Shown in pieces: positions 1-5,126 of a stretch of DNA of 6,954 nucleotides. The DNA lies in the NCBI GenBank assembly GCA_000434435.1, contig FR895517.1, forward strand, positions 1-6,954, written 5' to 3'. How positions within the stretch are numbered: position 1 is the first letter of the stretch; each line of letters opens with the position of its first letter. Source of the stretch: Firmicutes bacterium CAG:475. Its GTDB lineage: Bacteria; Bacillota; Clostridia; Christensenellales; CAG-917. The position numbers were made by a program, and so were the translations under genes. The notes beneath the pieces were generated by a model. It did not search any database. It was given only the letters and a program-made list of their open reading frames with translations, and was not told where the DNA came from.

Positions 1-83
1 GACGAAAAACTCTTGTAGAGGACGAACAAAACACTTAAGATTCACAGGCAACCAACCGCACGCAGTGCGATGACATCGTGCGA

Positions 84-971
84 CTAGTCAACGAGTTTGA
101 ACTCTTCTTCGAGCGTTATGCCCGTTTTTTCAAACACCGCTTTTTTGCAAAAATTTGCCAAATCGAGATAATCGCTTGCCGTTGCGCCGCCCGTGTTTAC
201 GATGAAATTCGCATGCTTTTGCGACACTTGCGCGCCACCGATTTTCAAGCCTTTAAGTCCGCATAAATCAATAAGTTTTCCGCTTGCCGTTTCGCCGTTT
301 TTGAACACGCTTCCGAGAGAGGGCATGCAAGGCTGTTTGGCGCGCCTTTGCGACAAAAAAAGCTTTGCTTCGACAACGGATTGTTCCACCGTTTTCGGAT
401 ACAGTCGCAACACGGCTTTCAACACGATGCCGCCCACTCCTTTTCTATATCCGAAGTCTATATCTTTTGCGGATTTCTCTTCAATGCAAATTCCGTCACA
501 ATTTGCACAATCGATGTTTAATATATACAATTTTGACACATAATCTTCAATTTTCGACAAAAACGCACCTGCATTCATTTTGAGCGCGCCGCCTACGGAG
601 CAAGGCACACCGCTCAAAAATTCAAGTCCGCCACGCCCTGCTTTACGCCCCGATTCGACAACTTTTCTTACGCTTGCACCGCCTTCGCAAACGGCAAAAT
701 TCTCTTCGATTTTTACATCGTTTATATGCTTGAAGCTCACCAAAACCTGCTTACATTCACCGTCCGAAACAAGCGTGTTCGAGCCTTTTCCGAGCATGGA
801 AAAATCAACCTGTTCGGAGCGCAAAACGCCTATTGTTTTAATAGCTTTTTCCACGCTTTCGGGATAAATTACAAACGCCTTTCCTCCGCCTTTGAACGTC
901 GATATTTCGCTTGCGCTTTTCCACTCTCCCCGCACGTTCGTTTCCTTTGCGATATACTCTTTTACGTCCAC
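84..971 (-). CDS. murB: UDP-N-acetylenolpyruvoylglucosamine reductase MurB
   Basis: Cytoplasmic flavoenzyme that reduces UDP-GlcNAc-enolpyruvate with NADPH to UDP-MurNAc, the second committed step of peptidoglycan synthesis. In this 295-residue protein the FAD-binding motif GKGSN is at 61-65, a Gly-rich flavin-contact stretch (LEFLSGVPCSVGGALKMNAG) at 116-135, the catalytic Tyr-Arg pair at Y175/R176, the proton-donor Ser S221 in GSVFKN, and GGAQVSQKHANFIVN at 245-259. The C-terminal Glu cluster E288-E290 probably holds the third catalytic residue. The length fits the shorter type II MurB group. The start is uncertain. GTG at 971 is the first possible start after an in-frame TGA and has no Shine-Dalgarno, but TATAGT lies 5 bp upstream, so it may be leaderless. 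An in-frame GTG at 933-935, preceded by AAGGA, would give 283 residues. It follows uvrC on the same strand, with a terminator-like hairpin between them. Confidence 0.95.
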   Translation of the reverse strand: MDVKEYIAKETNVRGEWKSASEISTFKGGGKAFVIYPESVEKAIKTIGVLRSEQVDFSMLGKGSNTLVSDGECKQVLVSFKHINDVKIEENFAVCEGGASVRKVVESGRKAGRGGLEFLSGVPCSVGGALKMNAGAFLSKIEDYVSKLYILNIDCANCDGICIEEKSAKDIDFGYRKGVGGIVLKAVLRLYPKTVEQSVVEAKLFLSQRRAKQPCMPSLGSVFKNGETASGKLIDLCGLKGLKIGGAQVSQKHANFIVNTGGATASDYLDLANFCKKAVFEKTGITLEEEFKLVD

Positions 972-976
972 GATTC

Positions 977-982
977 ACTATA
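977..982 (-). promoter_or_regulatory. Candidate -10 box for a leaderless murB transcript
   Basis: The minus-strand hexamer TATAGT (5 of 6 to TATAAT) ends 5 bp before the murB GTG, so transcription would begin within about 1 nt of the start codon. This would explain the missing Shine-Dalgarno. No convincing -35 box sits 16-18 bp upstream, because that position falls in the terminator stem, so the call is weak. Confidence 0.22.
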
Positions 983-994
983 TGAAAACGGTGC

Positions 995-1021
995 AAAAAA
1001 AGACGATTTTCATCGCCTTTT
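995..1021 (-). terminator. Rho-independent terminator after uvrC
   Basis: Read on the minus strand, the stem AGGCGAT pairs with ATCGTCT around a GAAA tetraloop (one G-U pair). A/T pairs extend it to about 10 bp, and seven U follow. It lies about 57 nt past the uvrC stop and 24 nt before the murB GTG, so it ends uvrC messages. If transcription starts upstream of it, it would also sit in the murB leader. Confidence 0.7.
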
Positions 1022-1077
1022 CTTGTGACTTTTTTGCTATTATTATGCAATTCCACAATGTAAATCGTATCGTTATT

Positions 1078-2931
1078 TTATTCTCGGCCATCGGAATTTT
1101 CTTCTTTTTCACCCGTATTCGGCGCTCCGTTTTCGTTTAGTTTTGCGATTATTCTTTGAGCAAGCGCAAGCGAAACCCCGTCGATTTTTGCGATCTCTTC
1201 GGGCGTTTTCAGTCGTATTTCTTCCACCGAACCGAACTCTTTTATAAGCCTTGCGCAAAGCGTTTTGCCAACTCCTTGTATCGATTTGAGTGCGCTTTCG
1301 CTCAAATGTTTGCTGCGCAAATTTCTGTGGAATGTGATCGCAAAACGGTGCGCCTCGTCCCTTATCCTTTGCAACAATTGAAGTGCGACGCTGTCCTTTG
1401 GAAGTATAACCGACGTTGTCGGAGAACTGCCCAAAAACACCTCTTCTTCCCGCTTTGCAAGCGACAAAATTTCTATGTCCTCTCTTCCCGTTTCGCGTTG
1501 CGCTTCCATTGCATATGCAAGCTGTCCTTTGCCACCGTCTATGACGAGCAAGTCGGGCACGGACGAAAAACTTTCGTCCTCGTTTTTGGCGATTTCGTTG
1601 AGCCTGCGTATAAGCACTTCTTTCATGCACGCAAAGTCGTTGTTGCCCTCAACCGTCTTGATTTTGAACTTGCGATAATGTGATTTTTTGGGTTCACCGC
1701 CCTCGAAAACCACCATACTTGCCACCTTGTCCGTGCCGGATATATGCGATATATCGTAACATTCCATACGGTTTGGCAGCGTTTTTAAGTTCAAAAGTTC
1801 GGCAAGTTGCCTGACCGCTCCTTTCGTACGCAAGGTCTTTCTTTCCTCTTGCGTGCCGTGCTTTGTCATTGCGTCGTATGCGTTTGAATGAGCAAGCTCC
1901 AAAAGTTGTTTCCTCACCCCTTGTTTCGGCTCGACAACGCGCACCGTATGCGCACACAGCGTATTGACCGCTTTTTCGAGTGACTCCGGATTTCCAACGT
2001 TGTCGGTGACAATCTCGTCGCAAAGCGGCGCGTTGTTTTGATAATACTGCAAAAGATAGCTGGATATATCCTCGTCGCAAGAGTCAACGATTACGTTTTC
2101 TCCGCCCACGAGTTTGCCCGCGCGCACCACGAGCATACCGATTGCAGACACTATGCCGTTGGTTTCAAACGCAAACACGTCGAGATTGAAATCCTTTGGC
2201 AACGCACTGACTTGCTTTCTGACAAGTTTGTCGAGAAGTTCGAGCTTGTTGCGATAGTTGAGCGCAACTTCGAAATTCTCCTCTGCGGCAAACTTTTTCA
2301 TCTTTTCGGTGAGCGCGCGCTCGACCTCTTTGTCGTTGCCTTTCAAAAAGTCAATGACTTTTTGCATTTCTGCTTTATATTCTTGTTCGCTAACCTTATG
2401 AGTGCAAGGCGCAAGGCATCGTCCCAAATGCATGTTCAAACACGGTCTGGACGGCTTTGACAAATCGCGTTTGCACTCTCTGATTTGAAACGCCGTGTGA
2501 ATGAGGTCGAATATGTCACGTATATTGACGGATTGCATGTAAGGTCCGAAATACTTTGCTCCGTCGTTTTTGAGCTTGCGCACAAGCTCGATTGTCGGAT
2601 AGGCCTCGCGCATGTCGATGCGCAAAAACGGATATGCCTTATCGTCTTTAAGAAGTATGTTGTATCTCGGCGTATGCTTTTTGATGAGGTTGTTTTCGGT
2701 CAGTAGTGCGTCGACTTCGCTTGCACAGATGATATATCGAAAATCCGCCACGTGTTCGAGCATTGCCATAACTTTTGCCGTGCGATTGGACAAATTGAAA
2801 AAATAGGAACGAAGCCTGTTTTTCAAATTCTTCGCCTTGCCGACGTAAATTATTTGACCTTGCTCGTCAAGCATCATATAAACTCCGGGATTGTCCGGTA
2901 CGTCTTTGATTTTTGCCTTAAAATCTACCAT
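1078..2931 (-). CDS. uvrC: Excinuclease ABC subunit C (UvrC)
   Basis: Dual-incision nuclease of nucleotide excision repair. It is recruited by UvrB at the lesion and cuts 3' with its GIY-YIG domain and 5' with its RNase H-like domain. In this 617-residue protein, GIY-YIG appears as GVY 16-18 and YVG 29-31, with R39 and E79 as likely catalytic residues. Four cysteines (C153, C164, C172, C176) match the Fe-S ligand set known in UvrC. A UVR (UvrB-binding) helix pair lies at about 205-240. The RNase H-like triad is D393 (YDISH), D465 (VIDGGKGQ) and H528 (DEAHRF). Tandem helix-hairpin-helix DNA-binding motifs occupy about 545-598, followed by a short charged tail. Length and residues are complete. 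The ATG is preceded by AGAGG with 4-nt spacing. Three ACAC-N5-GTGT repeats lie upstream and could regulate it. Confidence 0.98.
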   Translation of the reverse strand: MVDFKAKIKDVPDNPGVYMMLDEQGQIIYVGKAKNLKNRLRSYFFNLSNRTAKVMAMLEHVADFRYIICASEVDALLTENNLIKKHTPRYNILLKDDKAYPFLRIDMREAYPTIELVRKLKNDGAKYFGPYMQSVNIRDIFDLIHTAFQIRECKRDLSKPSRPCLNMHLGRCLAPCTHKVSEQEYKAEMQKVIDFLKGNDKEVERALTEKMKKFAAEENFEVALNYRNKLELLDKLVRKQVSALPKDFNLDVFAFETNGIVSAIGMLVVRAGKLVGGENVIVDSCDEDISSYLLQYYQNNAPLCDEIVTDNVGNPESLEKAVNTLCAHTVRVVEPKQGVRKQLLELAHSNAYDAMTKHGTQEERKTLRTKGAVRQLAELLNLKTLPNRMECYDISHISGTDKVASMVVFEGGEPKKSHYRKFKIKTVEGNNDFACMKEVLIRRLNEIAKNEDESFSSVPDLLVIDGGKGQLAYAMEAQRETGREDIEILSLAKREEEVFLGSSPTTSVILPKDSVALQLLQRIRDEAHRFAITFHRNLRSKHLSESALKSIQGVGKTLCARLIKEFGSVEEIRLKTPEEIAKIDGVSLALAQRIIAKLNENGAPNTGEKEENSDGRE

Positions 2932-2952
2932 TTTGCCTCTATTTTAACCGAT

Positions 2953-2967
2953 AACACGATTAGTGTT
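2953..2967. repeat. Inverted repeat 1, AACAC-GATTA-GTGTT
   Basis: A perfect 5-bp inverted repeat with a 5-nt centre, 22 bp upstream of the uvrC ATG and inside the leader predicted from the distal promoter. It is one of three elements in this gap sharing ACAC-N5-GTGTTTT. It could be an operator or a small leader hairpin; no known regulator box is recognised. Confidence 0.5.
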
Positions 2968-2990
2968 TTACAGAAATTATTATTTTTATT

Positions 2991-3003
2991 ACACTATTCG
3001 TGT
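2991..3003. repeat. Inverted repeat 2, ACAC-TATTC-GTGT
   Basis: The second copy of ACAC-N5-GTGT, again followed by TTTT. It covers the candidate uvrC -10 hexamer at 2993-2998, where a bound protein would block RNA polymerase. Confidence 0.45.
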
Positions 3004-3021
3004 TTTGCGCCATCTTTTCAA
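2993..3021 (-). promoter_or_regulatory. Candidate uvrC promoter
   Basis: On the minus strand, TTGAAA (3016-3021; 5 of 6 to the -35 consensus) lies 17 bp from AATAGT (2993-2998; 4 of 6 to the -10 consensus). Initiation near 2986 would give a leader of about 55 nt that keeps the AGAGG ribosome site and contains inverted repeat 1. The -10 box is inside inverted repeat 2. The -10 is weak, and read-through from the upstream phospholipase gene is also possible. Confidence 0.3.
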
Positions 3022-3083
3022 CGCTTGTTTTTCACCGTTATATGCGATTTTCAACGTTTTTAAATACGATTTGTTTTGAATTG

Positions 3084-3100
3084 AAACACATTTCGTGTTT
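3084..3100. repeat. Inverted repeat 3, AAACAC-ATTTC-GTGTTT
   Basis: The third and longest copy: a perfect 6-bp inverted repeat with a 5-nt centre. It overlaps the first base of the phospholipase TAA stop region. It is not a convincing terminator because the stem is A/T-rich and no U-run follows on the minus strand. Confidence 0.45.
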
Positions 3101-4146
3101 TATGCGCATTTGCTTGCAAACTCCGAAAGCTTGTCGTTTGCAATCGTTCCTTTGTCTTTGTTGAGTGCAATTATTTGCCGGCACTTTTCTGCTCCGACAA
3201 AATCACGCATGATTATATTGACTCTGCCAAAATAGTCTTTGCCCGGCAACGACGAAATAAACCTCGTTGCGTTTTCGTCGTGCGTACCTTCGTAAAACTT
3301 AGGTCCGATTATCGCGATAGGATCGGTGAGTTGCATCTGCATCACGAACAAACCTCCTTCGCTGTTTTCGAAAGCGTCCACGTATTTGGGAATTGCATTG
3401 GCAAGATATTTCTTCGACGACTTGCGGTTGAGCGAACCGTCGTAGAAGGATTGCAAGCCGCTTCCTTGCCTTGTGTCGCTGTCGCCGTTGCGTTGGAACA
3501 AATAATTCTTGCCATTTATATAATCGCAATTCGTCGTATTTTTAAACACGTTTCCGAAAAACACGATTGCTTTGCCGCGCGTATCCGCAAGCGTGAGCGA
3601 TTTGACGAAGTCAAGGTCGGACAACTCCGTTTTGTTTGCGACCATCAATCCGTCGAGTTTGTCCGAAAGCAGCTCGTCGGTTTTCTCGATTGCGGTTTCA
3701 TCGCTCATAAAGTGCTGAAAATCCAAAATCAGAGTTTCGCTCGGATTGGCAGTCAAAAACTCTTTTATATCGTCGATTATCGGTTCGACGTCCTCGCCCG
3801 TTATCGGGCCATGAAACACAACGAGCTTGCCGTCTTTCAGTTGCGGTCTTATATCGAAATACCTCGCGCCGCAAGCCATTTGCTCTTTTATGCTCTTGTC
3901 CTGCGTTTTTGCCGCCCACATCATCTTCGTTGTGCCCGAATCGTGCGAGCCGGGTATGACTATATCCGTCAGCAACGTATCGTCGGACACGTAGCTCATC
4001 CATGATCTCAAAAACTCGTCAGGCTTTTGATTGTCGATTGCTTTCGTTGCAACGCCCGCCATCGCGCCCGCGACTATGCCGACGCAAAAGACTATACACA
4101 AAACCACGATAAGTGCGATTTTCGATTTTCTGCCAATTTTGCTCAT
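3100..4146 (-). CDS. Membrane-anchored or secreted PI-PLC-like phosphodiesterase
   Basis: Bacterial phosphatidylinositol-specific phospholipase C fold. Known relatives cleave phosphoinositides by transfer to a cyclic phosphate, usually outside the cell. In this 348-residue protein a basic N-terminus (SKIGRKSK) precedes a hydrophobic segment at about 10-32, a signal anchor or signal peptide with no lipobox. PI-PLC X-type motifs follow: IPGSHDSGT with H68/D69, ARYFDIRP with D98/R100, and FHGP with H112. These match the His-Asp, Asp-Arg and second-His catalytic set of Bacillus cereus PI-PLC. NPSET at 134-138 is also conserved. By recalled alignment, the inositol-contacting Lys after SETIIMSL is Gln/His here (Q144/H145), so the true substrate may not be PI. 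I chose the ATG at 4146 because GAGGTG precedes it by 4 nt. A TTG start at 4197 would place an unlikely 17-residue extension over the promoter. The neighbours suggest no pathway. Confidence 0.88.
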   Translation of the reverse strand: MSKIGRKSKIALIVVLCIVFCVGIVAGAMAGVATKAIDNQKPDEFLRSWMSYVSDDTLLTDIVIPGSHDSGTTKMMWAAKTQDKSIKEQMACGARYFDIRPQLKDGKLVVFHGPITGEDVEPIIDDIKEFLTANPSETLILDFQHFMSDETAIEKTDELLSDKLDGLMVANKTELSDLDFVKSLTLADTRGKAIVFFGNVFKNTTNCDYINGKNYLFQRNGDSDTRQGSGLQSFYDGSLNRKSSKKYLANAIPKYVDAFENSEGGLFVMQMQLTDPIAIIGPKFYEGTHDENATRFISSLPGKDYFGRVNIIMRDFVGAEKCRQIIALNKDKGTIANDKLSEFASKCA

Positions 4147-4150
4147 GTTC

Positions 4151-4156
4151 CACCTC
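4151..4156 (-). promoter_or_regulatory. Ribosome binding site fixing the phospholipase start
   Basis: GAGGTG on the minus strand, 4 nt before the ATG at 4146. It decides the start in favour of the 348-residue form over the in-frame upstream TTG. Confidence 0.75.
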
Positions 4157-4162
4157 GGAAAT

Positions 4163-4191
4163 ATTATAACTCTTATTACACGCAAAATCAA
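4163..4191 (-). promoter_or_regulatory. Candidate promoter of the phospholipase gene
   Basis: On the minus strand, TTGATT (4186-4191; 4 of 6 to the -35 consensus), a 17-bp spacer, and a perfect TATAAT (4163-4168). The predicted start near 4156 falls at the first base of the GAGGTG ribosome site, giving a very short leader of about 10 nt. Confidence 0.5.
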
Positions 4192-4238
4192 TGCCAACGT
4201 AACGCCGAAAAAATCAAACGTGCTTATTTTCCCAACGC

Positions 4239-4267
4239 AAAAATCGCCGCCGTCGGTAGCGACGATT
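4239..4267 (-). terminator. Terminator after the small membrane protein gene
   Basis: On the minus strand AATCGTCGC pairs with GCGGCGATT (9 bp, one U-G wobble) around an 8-nt loop. The run TTTTT ends the stem and continues past it. It begins 38 nt after the stop codon at 4306 and lies upstream of the phospholipase promoter, insulating the two genes. Confidence 0.55.
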
Positions 4268-4305
4268 ATTTATCGCATATGTCGTATATAATGTATCAAC
4301 TTATA

Positions 4306-4503
4306 TTAAGTTATCGTCTTGTTACAAAAGCAGTTGTTTGACGTCGTTGCAGCGGCCGACAAGTCAGACTCCGTCGAGTTCGTAAACGCAAGCGCGGCAA
4401 GTATGCCTATCATAACCGCCGTTTCGCGCCTTGAAAAATCGCCGTCGGATATAAACACAATCATCACGATAAGCAAAAACAAATACCAATTGTCCTCGAA
4501 CAT
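4306..4503 (-). CDS. Small membrane protein, 65 residues, function unknown
   Basis: I cannot assign a function. The protein starts with a short acidic/aromatic segment (MFEDNWY). A hydrophobic stretch at 6-18 follows, then a charged turn (DGDFSRRE) at 20-27, a second hydrophobic stretch at 29-40, and a polar Ser/Thr/Asn-rich tail with a CFC motif at 58-60. This resembles small two-helix proteins of Bacillota that begin with a W-rich hydrophobic segment. It is more likely real than a shadow ORF. The ATG at 4503 has GAGGTG (4507-4512) just upstream, the hexamer used by the phospholipase gene. A terminator follows, and hydrophobic and polar blocks alternate sensibly. A GTG at 4509 is in frame but lies inside that ribosome site. 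The gene is divergent from the ArsR-type regulator and may be its target. Confidence 0.6.
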   Translation of the reverse strand: MFEDNWYLFLLIVMIVFISDGDFSRRETAVMIGILAALAFTNSTESDLSAAATTSNNCFCNKTIT

Positions 4504-4541
4504 AGCCACCTCTTTGACTTTTTACCACAATATGTCGCAAA

Positions 4542-4587
4542 ATGCGCCAAAGTTACAGAATTTTCACTCTCATATATGCGCTAAAAT
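4542..4587. repeat. Direct repeats ATGCGCYAAARTT-like in the divergent promoter gap
   Basis: ATGCGCCAAAGT at 4542-4553 and ATGCGCTAAAAT at 4576-4587 match at 10 of 12 positions and start 34 bp apart, roughly three helical turns. The second copy contains the candidate arsR -10 box. They could be two half-sites for the adjacent regulator; chance is possible in this short gap. Confidence 0.3.
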
Positions 4588-4596
4588 GCAAGTATG
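4571..4596. promoter_or_regulatory. Candidate operator over the arsR -10 box and start codon
   Basis: The imperfect inverted repeat CATATATGC-N8-GCAAGTATG pairs at 7 of 9 positions (CATA..TGC / GCA..TATG). It spans the putative -10 hexamer TAAAAT (4582-4587) and the ATG at 4594. Its size and position fit the dyad operators used by ArsR/SmtB-family repressors for autoregulation. Confidence 0.4.
4582..4594 (+). promoter_or_regulatory. Candidate -10 box giving a leaderless arsR mRNA
   Basis: TAAAAT (5 of 6 to TATAAT) ends 6 bp before the ATG, placing the predicted first transcribed base on the A of ATG. No Shine-Dalgarno is present upstream of this ATG. No good -35 hexamer is seen at 16-18 bp, so the box is suggestive rather than firm. 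Confidence 0.35.
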
Positions 4597-4926
4597 GAAA
4601 CCAAAATCGATTACATTGACGAGCAAACCGTCCTAGACTACATACCGCGCAATGCAACGCTACATTCGCTTGCGGAATTTTTCTCGGCGTGTTCGGACGC
4701 AACGAGAAACAAAATCATCTGCGCACTTTGCATAAGCGAAATGTGCGTGAGCGACTTGTCGAGAATTTTGGGTATAAACCAAACCACTTGTTCCCATCAA
4801 CTTCGGCTTTTGCGTGCGGCCGACATAGTCTCTCAACGCCGTGACGGCAAGGTGATTTACTACTCGTTGAAAAACAGAAAAATCGAAAACGTGTTGCTTG
4901 CAGGCGTGGATTTCCTTGATTTGTAA
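4594..4926 (+). CDS. ArsR/SmtB-family winged-helix transcriptional repressor
   Basis: Cytoplasmic dimeric DNA-binding regulator. Members usually repress their own operon until a metal, metalloid or redox signal releases them. In this 110-residue protein, helix-turn-helix content runs from about 23 to 78. SEMCVSDLSRILG (48-60) corresponds to the α3 metal-binding loop, and the recognition helix is NQTTCSHQLRLLRAADIV (62-79). The β-wing is RRDGKVIYYSL (82-92), with a short C-terminal helix after it. The classic ELCVCD motif is altered to EMCVSD, so one thiol of the pair is missing, and no His-rich α5 site is present. However C33, C43, C46, C51 and C66 offer other thiols, so the inducer cannot be named. 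The ATG at 4594 is the first sensible start and has no ribosome site. The gene is divergent from a small membrane protein gene and convergent with the right-hand operon. Confidence 0.88.
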   Translation: METKIDYIDEQTVLDYIPRNATLHSLAEFFSACSDATRNKIICALCISEMCVSDLSRILGINQTTCSHQLRLLRAADIVSQRRDGKVIYYSLKNRKIENVLLAGVDFLDL

Positions 4927-4967
4927 CAACATTCATTTTGCAATAACGATATTTTATATATCAATAT

Positions 4968-5003
4968 TTGCATAATAAACATGCGATTTCTGCAATTATG
5001 CAA
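4968..5003. repeat. 9-bp perfect inverted repeat in the arsR downstream gap
   Basis: TTGCATAAT (4968-4976) and ATTATGCAA (4995-5003) are perfect reverse complements separated by 18 bp. They lie in the AT-rich 200-bp gap after arsR. There is no U-tail, so this is not a terminator. A two-site operator or RNA hairpin is possible. I see no gene in 4927-5072. Confidence 0.4.
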
Positions 5004-5072
5004 CAAAACGCTTACAACAAAAAACAACGAAAAGCACGACTCAACATCGTCTATATCCACACCTTCCTTATG

Positions 5073-5112
5073 AAAAAGCAATCGCCCATTTCTATGGGCG
5101 ATTGCTTTTTTT
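5073..5112. terminator. Strong bidirectional Rho-independent terminator
   Basis: A perfect 17-bp inverted repeat (5073-5089 with 5094-5110) with a 4-nt loop and a core of GCAATCGCCCAT. It ends in seven T on the plus strand and has five A at its left edge (five U on the minus strand). It begins 14 nt beyond the stop of the 248-residue gene and 146 nt after arsR, so it can end both convergent transcripts. Confidence 0.92.
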
Positions 5113-5126
5113 GTGCAAACAACGAT

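Noticed and set aside
3..38. Possible C-terminal tail of a convergent plus-strand gene (ending EDEQNT then TAA)
   Set aside because: Only 11 codons are visible and the other frames give similar short open stretches. Nothing distinguishes it from chance.
57..82. CGCACG/CGTGCG hairpin just after the murB stop as a terminator
   Set aside because: A 6-bp stem with a 14-nt loop and no U-run on the minus strand. Competing shorter pairings exist, so termination is not supported.
1042..1050. ATTATGCAA shared with the inverted repeat at 4995-5003
   Set aside because: A single 9-bp match in AT-rich DNA without its paired arm; expected by chance often enough not to be called a repeat family.
838..1056. 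72-codon minus-strand frame across the uvrC-murB gap
   Set aside because: Overlaps the murB 5' end in another frame and runs through the terminator; the very basic, low-complexity composition suggests chance.
2941..2969. AAAACA-17-TAAAAT as a proximal uvrC promoter
   Set aside because: The predicted start near 2934 would cut off the AGAGG ribosome site at 2936-2940, and the -35 matches at only 3 positions.
3175..4005. 276-codon plus-strand open frame opposite the phospholipase
   Set aside because: Lies entirely antisense to a gene with clear PI-PLC motifs; it is Cys/His/Arg-rich and lacks a ribosome site.
4195..4197. Upstream TTG start for the phospholipase gene
   Set aside because: It would make the promoter part of the coding region and has no ribosome site, whereas the ATG at 4146 has GAGGTG at 4-nt spacing.
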